Of a stretch of 64,000 nt of DNA, positions 15,731 to 22,805 are shown piece after piece. Within the stretch, counting starts at the first letter, position 1, and each line of letters starts with the position of its first letter. The stretch is from Bradyrhizobium sp. (GTDB lineage: Bacteria; Pseudomonadota; Alphaproteobacteria; Rhizobiales; Xanthobacteraceae). The notes under the pieces were generated by a model. The model was given only the letters and a program-made list of their open reading frames with translations, was not told where the DNA came from and searched no databases. The position numbers and the translations under genes are program-made. The stretch covers positions 42,111 to 106,110 of the forward strand of contig NZ_JALHLP010000015.1 in assembly GCF_022844465.1 (NCBI RefSeq). Direction: 5' to 3'.

Positions 15731-16306
15731 ACCGGCAGCACTTCGCGCGCGACAAATCTGTGGTTGATCCGCCACGCGCCGGTCAACGGACCGCGCGGCG
15801 TCATTCATGGCCCCGACGCCCCGGCCGATCTCGGCGACGCGTCAGCCCTTGCCGCGCTGAAAGCGCGATTGCCCGCGAACGCGTTCGCCGTCTGCAGCCC
15901 GGCGCGCCGGACCCGGCAGACCGCCGCAGCACTTGGTCTCGACGCGGTCGAACAACAGGCCTTTCGCGAACAGGATTTCGGCGCCTGGACCGGGCGGCGT
16001 CATGACGATCTCGCCGCCGAACCCGGCGCGGCCTATCGCGCATTCTGGCAATCGCCGGCCGGCAACAAGCCGCCGGGCGGCGAAAGTTTTGTCGATCAGA
16101 TCGAGCGCGCGCGGGCAGGGCTCGCGCTGCTGCCGAAAGGGGACGCGGTGCTCGTCGTGCACTCCGGCACCATCCGCGCATTGCTCGCCATCGCGCTCGA
16201 CCTGACGCCCGACGCCGCGTTGCGCTTCGTGATCGATCCGCTGTCGCTGACCCGGATCGATCGCCTGGAAAACGGCTGGCGCGTCGTCGCGGTCAACCAG
16301 CGCTGA
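15683..16306 (+). CDS. cobC: Histidine phosphatase, probable alpha-ribazole phosphatase CobC
   Basis: A phosphoglycerate-mutase-like histidine phosphatase, 207 residues from the first GTG. LWLIRHAPV carries the catalytic His (RHA in place of RHG), followed by SPARRTRQTAAAL, EQDFGAWTGRRHDD and the second active-site His in VVHSGTIRALLAI. Placed directly after cobS, it most likely removes the 5'-phosphate from alpha-ribazole or cobalamin phosphate. Three in-frame GTG starts exist because of the tandem repeat; the third (15725) would give a protein starting near the fold. Confidence 0.85.
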   Translation: MTKVGAAVSKAGAAVNTGSTSRATNLWLIRHAPVNGPRGVIHGPDAPADLGDASALAALKARLPANAFAVCSPARRTRQTAAALGLDAVEQQAFREQDFGAWTGRRHDDLAAEPGAAYRAFWQSPAGNKPPGGESFVDQIERARAGLALLPKGDAVLVVHSGTIRALLAIALDLTPDAALRFVIDPLSLTRIDRLENGWRVVAVNQR

Positions 16307-16418
16307 TCTCCTAACCGTTGCGCCGTTCTCCGCGCAGCGTTTCGCGGCGGGCGGCCGATCGGCCGCGGACCATGACCTCCGGGATAATTTCTCGGGTCAT
16401 GTCGGCGTCGTAAAAGCC

Positions 16419-16599
16419 CGCTCGTCTTGTCGACGAGCGCTGGAGACAACCGGCGCAACCCCGCGGCAAACGGGTGAGCGCGGCTGCGGGCGCAGGCAGC
16501 GACGAAGCAACGTTTCCCGTCATTCCGGGATGGTCCGAAGGACCAGACCCGGAATCTCGAGATTCCGGGTTCGATGCTTCGCATCGCCCCGGAATGACG
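16419..16599. repeat. Hairpin and REP palindrome in the 316-bp gap after cobC
   Basis: The gap 16307-16622 holds no convincing gene. It has an 8-bp perfect hairpin (CGCTCGTC / GACGAGCG, 16419-16439) and a composite palindrome at 16518-16599. That palindrome is bounded by CGTCATTCCGGG and CCCCGGAATGACG and has further nested inverted repeats inside (GGTCCGAAGGACC; CCGGAATCTCGAGATTCCGG). This is a REP-type element. Confidence 0.7.
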
Positions 16600-16622
16600 A
16601 CAACCTAGCGAGGAGACCCACC

Positions 16623-17048
16623 ATGCGATTCATGATGCTGATGATCCCTCTTGGATATGAAACCGCGCCGCCGGACGTCGAACTCGATCCCGAGCGGGTC
16701 AGGGCGATGATGAAGTACAACGAGGCGCTGAAGGAGGCCGGCGTCCTGATCACGCTCGACGGGTTGCATCCGCCGTCGACCGGCGCGCGGGTTTCCTTCG
16801 CCACCGGCGCGCCTGTGCTCACCGACGGCCCGTTCGCGGAGGCCAAGGAAGTGCTGGGTGGCTACTGGATGATCGAGGTGAAATCGCGGGAAGAGGCGAT
16901 CGCCTGGGCGAGAAAATGCCCGGCCTCCGCGAACGAGATCATCGAGATTCGCCAGGTGCGGGAGATGGCTGATTTCTCCGAGGAGGTGCAGGAGGCGGCC
17001 AGGGGTTTTGACGAGTTGCAGAAGAAGAGTGCGTCCAGGGCGAGGTAA
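16623..17048 (+). CDS. Second YCII-related DGPF-domain protein
   Basis: A 141-residue DGPF-family protein. It begins MRFMMLMIPLGYETAPP and has the signature VLTDGPFAEAKEVLGGYWMI at about residue 60; the C-terminal 35 residues are charged and extend beyond the shorter paralogue at 10561. GAGGAG precedes the ATG. Unlike the first DGPF gene it has no sigma-factor gene beside it; the next gene is a TetR regulator 248 bp away. It may be controlled by the ECF42 factor in trans, which is inference. Confidence 0.85.
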   Translation: MRFMMLMIPLGYETAPPDVELDPERVRAMMKYNEALKEAGVLITLDGLHPPSTGARVSFATGAPVLTDGPFAEAKEVLGGYWMIEVKSREEAIAWARKCPASANEIIEIRQVREMADFSEEVQEAARGFDELQKKSASRAR

Positions 17049-17065
17049 CGTGAGGCAGTCCCTCC

Positions 17066-17198
17066 ACTCCCTCGCCCCGTTCTTACGGGGAGAGGGTCGG
17101 GGTGAGGGGCTCTCTCCACGAGCCAAAAAGTGTCCACGATGTCTCCGAACACCTGTCCACCTTGTCCCCGGTCTGAACAAAGAGCGGGGCGAGGGAGT
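17066..17198. repeat. Small non-coding element with 14-bp terminal inverted repeats
   Basis: A 133-bp segment bounded by perfect inverted repeats ACTCCCTCGCCCCG (17066-17079) and CGGGGCGAGGGAGT (17185-17198). The left end also forms a hairpin with ACGGGGAGAGGG. No coding sequence is inside. It could be a MITE-like or REP-composite element. Confidence 0.5.
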
Positions 17199-17278
17199 AA
17201 ACCGAACTTATTCCGGCGTTAACCTTGCTGAACGCGCGAAATCTGAACCCGCAAAACCAGTGACCTTTGCCGCCGGCT

Positions 17279-17299
17279 CATGTAAAAGCCTTTCACATG
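17279..17299 (+). promoter_or_regulatory. Candidate TetR autoregulatory operator over the start codon
   Basis: CATGTAAAAG-C-CTTTCACATG: ten-bp arms with a single mismatch, centred at 17289 and including the TetR ATG. The ATGTAAA half-site recurs in the palindrome at 18060-18078, upstream of the next gene. Confidence 0.45.
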
Positions 17300-18004
17300 A
17301 GCTGGCGCAAGGAAGAGCGCCGCGCCGAGCGCGGCTATCATCACGGCAATCTGAAGGAGGCGCTGCTGCAGGCAGCGCTCGGCCTGATCGCCGAAAAAGG
17401 CGCGGCCGGCTTCACCTTTGCCGACGCGGCGCGGATGGCCGGCGTCAGCCCCGCGGCACCCTACCGGCACTTCCGCGACCGCGACGAATTGCTGTCCTCG
17501 ATCGCGCAGCGCGGCTTCGAGCAGTTCGAGGCGTTGTTGACGCAGGCCTGGGACGACGGCCGCCCCGACACCGTCAGCGCGTTCCAACGTCTCGGCAAGG
17601 CCTATCTGGCGTTCGCGCGCAACGAGCCCGCGTTCTATTCGGCGATGTTCGAATCCGGCCTGCCGGTCGATTCAAATGCGACGCTGCTGGTAGCCAGCGA
17701 GCGCGCCTTCGCGATCATTCGCGCGGCGTCGGAGCGGCTCGCGGCGCTGGCCCCGCCGGGCGTGCCGCGCCCACCCGCGATGATGATGGCGCTGCATATC
17801 TGGTCGATGTCGCACGGCGTGGCCTCGCTGTTCGGCCGCGGCGACGCCGCGCGGCGCAAATTGCCGATGTCGCCCGAGGATCTCCTGGAAGCGGAAGTGC
17901 TGATCTATCTGCGCGGCCTCGGCTTCCCGACCGACCGCCGGCCCGAGCCGCCGCCGGTGCCGCCCGCGGGCGGCGCTTCGGGCCCGTGGGGTGCCTCACG
18001 ATAA
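17297..18004 (+). CDS. TetR/AcrR-family transcriptional regulator
   Basis: A 235-residue regulator. The DNA-binding domain (residues 10-60) contains GYHHGNLKEALLQAALGLIA, GFTFADAARMAGVSPAAPYR and HFRDRDELLSSIA, the canonical TetR helix-turn-helix. The ligand-binding half has features of the WHG-type C-terminal domain (ALHIWSMSHGVASLF). The last 25 residues are Pro/Gly-rich. The ATG at 17297 is embedded in an imperfect palindrome, and a perfect one with the same half-site precedes the following DUF2852 gene, so it probably represses itself and that neighbour. The ligand is unknown. Confidence 0.88.
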   Translation: MSWRKEERRAERGYHHGNLKEALLQAALGLIAEKGAAGFTFADAARMAGVSPAAPYRHFRDRDELLSSIAQRGFEQFEALLTQAWDDGRPDTVSAFQRLGKAYLAFARNEPAFYSAMFESGLPVDSNATLLVASERAFAIIRAASERLAALAPPGVPRPPAMMMALHIWSMSHGVASLFGRGDAARRKLPMSPEDLLEAEVLIYLRGLGFPTDRRPEPPPVPPAGGASGPWGASR

Positions 18005-18032
18005 ATTTTCGAAGGCCCCTGCCGCCGCCCGC

Positions 18033-18078
18033 TTGACAAAACCGCGGGATGGTTTACGTATGTAAATGTTATTTACAT
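18033..18078 (+). promoter_or_regulatory. Promoter element and perfect palindromic operator upstream of DUF2852 gene
   Basis: A consensus -35 hexamer TTGACA (18033-18038) is followed by a perfect palindrome ATGTAAAT-GTT-ATTTACAT (18060-18078), which covers the expected -10 and transcription start area. Repressor binding here would block initiation. The half-site matches the one over the TetR start codon. Confidence 0.6.
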
Positions 18079-18109
18079 TCACAACGGCGTGACCGTCATG
18101 GAGAGGGAA

Positions 18110-18595
18110 ATGGCCTACACCGCAGATGTCAATCGATGGCGCGGCAGCAGCGAAGAAGTCCATCGCCCGCGGATGCTGGACAGCCCCTGGCACCCCGGCT
18201 GGATCATCGGGACCATCCTCGGCTTCATCATCTGGTGGCCGATCGGGCTTGCCCTTCTCTTTTTCACACTATGGAGCAGGAAAATGGGTTGCTGGAGCAA
18301 TGGAGACCGCTGGCAGAACAAGATGGAGCGGATGCAGTACAAGATGGACCGGATGCGCGGCCGCATGGAGCGAGGTGGTTTCGGCGGCTTCGGCTTCGGA
18401 ACGCCCACCAGCGGCAACCGCGCCTTCGACGAGTACCGCAGCGAGACCCTGCGGCGTCTTGAGGAGGAGCAGGTCGAGTTCAGGAATTTCCTCGACCGGC
18501 TGCGGCACGCCAAGGACAAGGAAGAGTTCGACGCCTTCATGGCGCAGCACAAGCCGCGTCCGACCCCGCCGAACGACCAGCCACAGCAGGGCTGA
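18110..18595 (+). CDS. DUF2852-domain membrane protein
   Basis: A 161-residue protein of the DUF2852 type. PWHPGWIIGTILGFIIWWPI leads into a single strong membrane helix (about residues 28-50), followed by a Met/Arg-rich cytoplasmic stretch (KMERMQYKMDRMRGRMERG) and a C-terminal helix FDEYRSETLRRLEEEQVEF with coiled-coil character. The function of the family is not known. The start at 18110 has GGAG 6 bases upstream; starts at 18089 (GTG) and 18098 (ATG) are alternatives. Its promoter carries the presumed TetR operator. Confidence 0.82.
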   Translation: MAYTADVNRWRGSSEEVHRPRMLDSPWHPGWIIGTILGFIIWWPIGLALLFFTLWSRKMGCWSNGDRWQNKMERMQYKMDRMRGRMERGGFGGFGFGTPTSGNRAFDEYRSETLRRLEEEQVEFRNFLDRLRHAKDKEEFDAFMAQHKPRPTPPNDQPQQG

Positions 18596-18648
18596 GGTCC
18601 ATCAACCAAGCCTTCGGCCTCGGGCGTAATGCCTTGCAGAGGATCCAG

Positions 18649-18679
18649 CCGCCCATCCGCGAAAGCAGGTGGGCGGTTT
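18649..18679 (+). terminator. Rho-independent-like terminator after DUF2852 gene
   Basis: Stem CCGCCCA / TGGGCGG (18649-18655 and 18670-18676) followed by TTTG. Nearly the same sequence, including the loop, recurs at 19373-19401 after the CBS gene. Confidence 0.6.
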
Positions 18680-18824
18680 GCTTTTCGGCTCGGCGATCGC
18701 TGTCGGGATCGGTGGCAGGCTTCGCCGGCGACATCGGCGCAGTGCTGACAAGGCAAGGTATTTTGACTAACCTTCAATGTGGGCCATCAGGACGGGGCAG
18801 GGCAGGGCCCACGAGAGGAGATCG

Positions 18825-19271
18825 ATGAGCACAGTAAAGAGCGCTCTGGCCCAGAAGAGTGGCGCCGCCCTGATCCATGTTCGCTCCGGCGACATGGTCG
18901 TCGAAGCCCTGCGCCGGATGCGCGACAACCGGGTCCGGGCGGTGCTGGTGATCGACGACGACGTGCTGGTCGGTATCGTGACCCAGGGCGACTGCGCCAT
19001 CAAGGTGCTGCTGCCCGGGCTCGATGCGAAGCAGACGCCGGTGGGCCAGGTGATGACGGGCAAGCCGGTGACGGTCAAGCCGGACGATCGGCTGGAAGGC
19101 TGTATGGCAATGATGGCTGCGCGCGGTTTTCGCCATCTGCCAGTGCTGGACGCGGGCAAGGTCGTGGGCGTGATCTCGATCGGAGACGTCGTCAAGGACA
19201 TCATCCGGGATCTGGAGCACAACGTAGGCGACCTGATGGGCTACGTCATGAGGGACGGCCCCGGAGGCTGA
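18825..19271 (+). CDS. CBS-domain pair protein
   Basis: A 148-residue protein made only of two CBS domains (about residues 10-65 and 75-135). Features include DMVVEALRRMRDNRVRAVLV and GIVTQGDC in the first, and VTVKPDDRLEGCMAMM with HLPVLDAGKVVGVISIGD in the second. Stand-alone CBS pairs usually sense adenine nucleotides and act on a partner. GAGAGGAG precedes the ATG. It is framed by two nearly identical terminator hairpins and lies between DUF2852 and a Crp/Fnr regulator, suggesting a small stress-responsive gene group; that role is inference. Confidence 0.9.
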   Translation: MSTVKSALAQKSGAALIHVRSGDMVVEALRRMRDNRVRAVLVIDDDVLVGIVTQGDCAIKVLLPGLDAKQTPVGQVMTGKPVTVKPDDRLEGCMAMMAARGFRHLPVLDAGKVVGVISIGDVVKDIIRDLEHNVGDLMGYVMRDGPGG

Positions 19272-19372
19272 CAGACGAACCGCGTGGTGCCGTCGTACCG
19301 TCCGCGATCCTGCGGCAGGAGTGAGTCCCCTTGCGTTCGTCACGCCCACGCACGCTTCACGGCCGGTACAAT

Positions 19373-19401
19373 CCGCCCATCCGAAAGCAGGTGGGCGGTT
19401 T
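19373..19401 (+). terminator. Terminator after CBS gene
   Basis: Stem CCGCCCA / TGGGCGG (19373-19379 and 19392-19398) followed by TTTG. Loop and stem match the hairpin at 18649-18679 except for two missing bases in the loop. Confidence 0.6.
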
Positions 19402-19570
19402 GGGCGATTTGCTTTGTATGCCGGGAAGCAGTCAAGTTCGACTTCCGGTTTGAGGATAAACGAGGGCTCACTCGCTGATTCCGGATGCAAATGCCATCAA
19501 TGCGGGCAACTTATTTCAGACGCCCTCGGCCACGACGGGCTAAGATAGGTACCTCATCGTGGAACCACAC

Positions 19571-20662
19571 ATGGCCAGAAATGCCAATGAAGCTTTTGAT
19601 CCGAAGGCGTTTCTCGCCATGGTGGGCGAGGGAAAGACCATTCTCAGGTTTCGCAAGGAACAGGTCGTCTTCGCCCAGGGCGATGTGGCGGACACGGTCT
19701 TCTATGTTCAGGAAGGCCGGGTCAAGGTTGTCGTGATATCCGAGCAGGGCAAGGAAGCCGTGGTCGGAATGTTGGGACCCGGCCAGTTCTTTGGCGAAGG
19801 CTGCATGAACGGCCACGCGCTACGCATCGCGACCACGACCGCGATGGAGGACTGCCTGGTCACCGCGATAACCAAGTCGGCCATGGTCGCGGCGCTTCAC
19901 GATCAACCGAAGTTTTCCGAGCTGTTCATGGCCTACCTGCTGACCCGGAACAGCCGGATTGAAGAGGATCTGATCGACCAACTCTTCAACTCCAGCGAGA
20001 AACGGCTGGCGCGTCTGCTGCTGCTGCTGGCGAACTTCGGCAAGGAGGGCAGCCCCCAACTGATCAGCCCGAATATCAGCCAGGAAACCCTGGCCGAAAT
20101 GATCGGAACGACGAGATCGCGCGTCAGCTTCTTCATGAATAAATTCCGCAAGCTCGGCTTCATCACCTACAACGGAAAAATCGAGGTCAACAGTTCATTG
20201 CTGAACGCGGTCCTGTACGACAAGCCCGAGATCAAGCGCGAGCCGTCATCTGACATCGCGTTGTGTACAGACGTTGTCGCGGAACCAAATCTGCGCGTGG
20301 CGCTAGCGGCGCCACCAACTCCTTCGCCACCCCCATCCGCCGCCTCGAACGAGGCGCACGATGAGCAGAAGAAGCACGGCACCGATGGTGGCGTTGACGA
20401 TGGCGCTGATCAATCCGCTGCCGAGATGGATGCCGAGCCGGGGCAGCAACCAGCTTCCGAAAAAAGCGCCGAGGATTCCGATGACGATGTCGCCGAGCAG
20501 TCCGAAGCCGGTCCCTTGCACGATCTGGCCGGCAAGCCAGCCCGCAACCAGGCCGACGAACAGGATGACCAGCAGGCTTTCGCTCGACATGTGCATGGGG
20601 TGACCTCGCGGTTTGCCCGAGAGGCTTTCCAGACCAGCCTGCCGCTGTCTGTATCGAATTGA
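19571..20662 (+). CDS. Crp/Fnr-family transcriptional regulator with an aberrant C-terminal extension
   Basis: The first about 225 residues are a normal Crp/Fnr protein: a cyclic-nucleotide-type sensor domain (FRKEQVVFAQGDVADTVFYV and GPGQFFGEGCMNG) and a winged helix with ISQETLAEMIGTTRSRVSFF. No N-terminal Cys cluster for an Fe-S centre is seen. After EIKREPSS (about 20250) the frame runs on for about 135 residues of Pro/Ser/Asp-rich, unstructured-looking sequence that is antisense to the GlsB-like gene. The extension therefore looks like read-through after loss of the original stop. A GTG start at 19559 is possible. Confidence 0.85.
   Translation: MARNANEAFDPKAFLAMVGEGKTILRFRKEQVVFAQGDVADTVFYVQEGRVKVVVISEQGKEAVVGMLGPGQFFGEGCMNGHALRIATTTAMEDCLVTAITKSAMVAALHDQPKFSELFMAYLLTRNSRIEEDLIDQLFNSSEKRLARLLLLLANFGKEGSPQLISPNISQETLAEMIGTTRSRVSFFMNKFRKLGFITYNGKIEVNSSLLNAVLYDKPEIKREPSSDIALCTDVVAEPNLRVALAAPPTPSPPPSAASNEAHDEQKKHGTDGGVDDGADQSAAEMDAEPGQQPASEKSAEDSDDDVAEQSEAGPLHDLAGKPARNQADEQDDQQAFARHVHGVTSRFAREAFQTSLPLSVSN
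20303..20596 (-). CDS. GlsB/YeaQ/YmgE-family stress-response membrane protein
   Basis: A 97-residue membrane protein typical of the transglycosylase-associated (GlsB/YeaQ) family. It contains LLVILFVGLVAGWLAGQIVQ, the Gly-rich GTGFGLLGDIVIGILGAFFG, and a third helix NATIGAVLLLLIVRLV, ending in a Trp/Arg-rich tail. The start at 20596 has GAGGT 7 bases upstream; a second ATG is at 20590. The exact role of the family is unclear, but members rise in envelope or general stress. The whole gene lies antisense to the C-terminal extension of the Crp/Fnr gene. Confidence 0.85.
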   Translation of the reverse strand: MHMSSESLLVILFVGLVAGWLAGQIVQGTGFGLLGDIVIGILGAFFGSWLLPRLGIHLGSGLISAIVNATIGAVLLLLIVRLVRGGGWGWRRSWWRR

Positions 20663-20788
20663 CCAGTCGGCTGCGCCGTGACGCTTTAATTTTTTCGGCA
20701 ATGAGCAAAATGGAACAGCGGAGTTCCACCGACTGCGGGATGCTGTTTGCATTCGACCCGCCCGGGGTAATGGCAGGGGGAATGCATC

Positions 20789-21025
20789 ATGCCCGAACCA
20801 CATCAGCTTCCAGAGCCCGACATGCTTTCGATAGGACGACCCGGATGTGCGAAATGCCAGGGCCGAGTGATGCTCGGGGGGATTGCGGCCGGCCCGAAGG
20901 GGTTTGATCTGCGCACCTTCGCTTGCGGGAAATGCGGCCACAGCTTCACGACGGCGGTCGCCACCGACCCGATGAATGCGGTCTCAGCCGGCTGGATTGC
21001 AGGCGAGCTGAAACCGCCGAAGTAA
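20789..21025 (+). CDS. Small zinc-ribbon-like protein
   Basis: A 78-residue protein with two CxxC pairs, CAKC at about residue 20 and CGKC near residue 46, spaced as in a zinc ribbon. GPKGFDLRTFACGKCGHSF follows the first pair. Similar short proteins occur in Bradyrhizobium-type genomes, but I know no function. The ATG at 20789 follows a GGGGGA stretch. It lies between the GlsB-like gene (divergent) and another small ORF. Confidence 0.7.
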   Translation: MPEPHQLPEPDMLSIGRPGCAKCQGRVMLGGIAAGPKGFDLRTFACGKCGHSFTTAVATDPMNAVSAGWIAGELKPPK

Positions 21026-21037
21026 GCGCGGTCGCTC

Positions 21038-21343
21038 ATGAATCAGACCGTCACGACGCCGCACGCGCCTGCCAGGCGGAGCCTCAACTGGATGTTGATC
21101 GCAGGCGCCACGTTCAGCCTCTCGTTCTGGCTGTATCGCGCGGTGCGCGCCATGCGTAAGGCCAAAGCGTTATTGATCGACGCGGTTCGTTTTGCGCGCC
21201 TGGCGCTCCCGGGAAGCGGTTCGGTCCGAATTCTTTCCGGTTTTCTTCAACGTCGCCATTGGCTCTCACCGGTTTTTTGGCCTCGAAATGGGCGGTATGC
21301 AGCTGCCGAAACGCGGGTCGAGCGAATCGTAACGCGACCTTGA
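21038..21343 (+). CDS. Hypothetical small membrane protein
   Basis: A 101-residue open frame starting 12 bp after the zinc-ribbon gene. One membrane segment is plausible (SLNWMLIAGATFSLSFWLYR, residues 15-34), preceded by a polar start; the C-terminal half is basic. No strong ribosome site is visible, and its last 78 bp overlap the opposite-strand membrane gene. It could be a translated downstream partner of the zinc-ribbon gene or a chance frame. Confidence 0.35.
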   Translation: MNQTVTTPHAPARRSLNWMLIAGATFSLSFWLYRAVRAMRKAKALLIDAVRFARLALPGSGSVRILSGFLQRRHWLSPVFWPRNGRYAAAETRVERIVTRP

Positions 21344-21481
21344 TCTTGCGACGATGTAAAGCCCAGCCAGTGCCGAGGAGCCGGGCAGAAGCAATATCCA
21401 TGCAGGTGGCTGTAGCGCGATCACGATAATTGTGCCGATGATTGGCAGCACCACAGCGTCCAAAGCCAGTCTCGAGTTCAT
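21266..21481 (-). CDS. Small hypothetical membrane protein
   Basis: A 71-residue frame with two close hydrophobic segments, VVLPIIGTIIVIALQ and ILLLPGSSALAGLYIVA, and a basic tail. It has one of the best ribosome sites in the window, GGAGGTGA 6 bases before the ATG at 21481. This supports real translation even though I recognise no family. It ends inside the opposite-strand ORF at 21038-21343 and lies 62 bp downstream of the TRAP binding protein gene on the same strand. Confidence 0.55.
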   Translation of the reverse strand: MNSRLALDAVVLPIIGTIIVIALQPPAWILLLPGSSALAGLYIVARSRSRYDSLDPRFGSCIPPISRPKNR

Positions 21482-21543
21482 GAAGTATCACCTCCGTGAA
21501 CGCCTAACTGAATTTTCCGCGCGAGCAGGCCGCCGCCTCTCGC

Positions 21544-22632
21544 TCACCCCTTGCGCATCTTGCCGAGCAGGAAGTTGTCGTAATAGTTCTCCGCGACCTG
21601 GGTGTAGAACAGCACTTCCTTCATGTAGGCGTCGTGGCTCTCTCTCGTCTTCTTGAACAGCGCGCTCTTCTCGGCGATTTCGCCGATATGATCCTGCGTC
21701 GCCTTGTAGCACGCCTCCATGACAGGCTGCGGGAACGCTCGCAGCTCGACGCCGCTGGCGACCAGCCGCTTCAAGGCGGCCGGATTGACGCTGTCGTATT
21801 TTTCGACCATCCACGCGCCCGCCGCCGAACCGGCCTGGGTGAGGATCGCCTGGTATGATTTGGGAAGCGCGTTCCACTTCTCGTCGTTGACCACCATGTG
21901 CAGCATCGCCCCGCCTTCCCACCAGCCGGGGAAGTAGTAGTACTTAGCAACCTTGTGGAAGCCGAGCTTCTCGTCGTCATAGGGACCGACGAACTCCGCG
22001 GCATCGATCGACCCCTTCTCGAGCGCCGAATATACATCGCCGCCCGCGATCTGCTGCGGCACCACGCCGAGCTTGGCCAGCACATGGCCGCCCATCCCGG
22101 CGATGCGGAACTTGAGGCCCTGGAGATCCTCGACCGTCTTGATTTCCTTGCGGAACCAGCCGCCCATTTGGGTGCCGGAATTGCCGCACAGGATGGCGTG
22201 CGCCTTGAACGGCTTCAGCGCCTCGTTGACGAGTTCGGCGCCGCCGCCGAACGTCCACCAGGAATGCTGGTGGCGATGGTTCATGCCGAACGGCGCGCCG
22301 GTGGCGTAAGCGAGCGCCGGCTCCTTGCCGATGTAGAAATAGAGCGGGGTCTGCGCCATCTCGACGGTCGCGGTGCTGACGGCGTCCAGCGCCTGCAGGC
22401 CGGGCACGATCTCGCCGGCGGCGAAAGTCTGGATCTGGAATTTGTTGTCGGTGGCCTCGGCGACGTATTTCGCAAAGGTCTGCGCGGTACCGAAGATGGT
22501 TTCGAGCGCCTTGGGAAAGCTCGAGGTCAGCCGCCACTTGATATCGGGCGAGCTTTGCGCGATCGCAGGCGCCGTAACCAGCGTGGTCGCGCCGACCACG
22601 GCGCTGCCCTTGAGGAACGTCCGGCGTTTCAT
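21544..22632 (-). CDS. TRAP transporter solute-binding protein, TakP-like
   Basis: A 362-residue periplasmic binding protein of the DctP family. The N-terminus MKRRTFLKGSAVVGATTLV is a twin-arginine signal ending at AIAQ. The mature part closely follows the alpha-keto-acid binder TakP: WRLTSSFPKALETIFG, AGEIVPGLQALDAVS, NSGTQMGGWFRKEI and GVVPQQIAGGDVYSALEKG. It ends with a long C-terminal dimerisation helix. Pyruvate or another 2-oxo acid is the likely ligand, by family. The membrane subunits (DctQ/DctM types) are not encoded nearby, so it must pair with distant partners or act alone. Confidence 0.9.
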   Translation of the reverse strand: MKRRTFLKGSAVVGATTLVTAPAIAQSSPDIKWRLTSSFPKALETIFGTAQTFAKYVAEATDNKFQIQTFAAGEIVPGLQALDAVSTATVEMAQTPLYFYIGKEPALAYATGAPFGMNHRHQHSWWTFGGGAELVNEALKPFKAHAILCGNSGTQMGGWFRKEIKTVEDLQGLKFRIAGMGGHVLAKLGVVPQQIAGGDVYSALEKGSIDAAEFVGPYDDEKLGFHKVAKYYYFPGWWEGGAMLHMVVNDEKWNALPKSYQAILTQAGSAAGAWMVEKYDSVNPAALKRLVASGVELRAFPQPVMEACYKATQDHIGEIAEKSALFKKTRESHDAYMKEVLFYTQVAENYYDNFLLGKMRKG

Positions 22633-22805
22633 GATGGCTCACTCCCTTGGATTGCAACTGCGTCGGCGCGGGGCAAGACGGCCCGTTCGAAACCTTTCGA
22701 TCCCTTACCATACCTGACTTCAGCGCTGGTGGGGAAGCGGCGCATATTGGCGTCGTGCCGTGGCTGGCCTATATTGCAAAGGCGGCGCTGGCAAAGGGCA
22801 TCGTG

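Noticed and set aside
16311..16523. A 70-codon minus-strand ORF between cobC and the DGPF gene
   Set aside because: No ribosome site, no family features, and it runs into a REP palindrome.
18763..18780. An FNR/FixK-like box upstream of the CBS gene (TTGAC...TTCAA)
   Set aside because: The spacing is 15 rather than 14 bases and two core positions differ, so it is not a convincing site.
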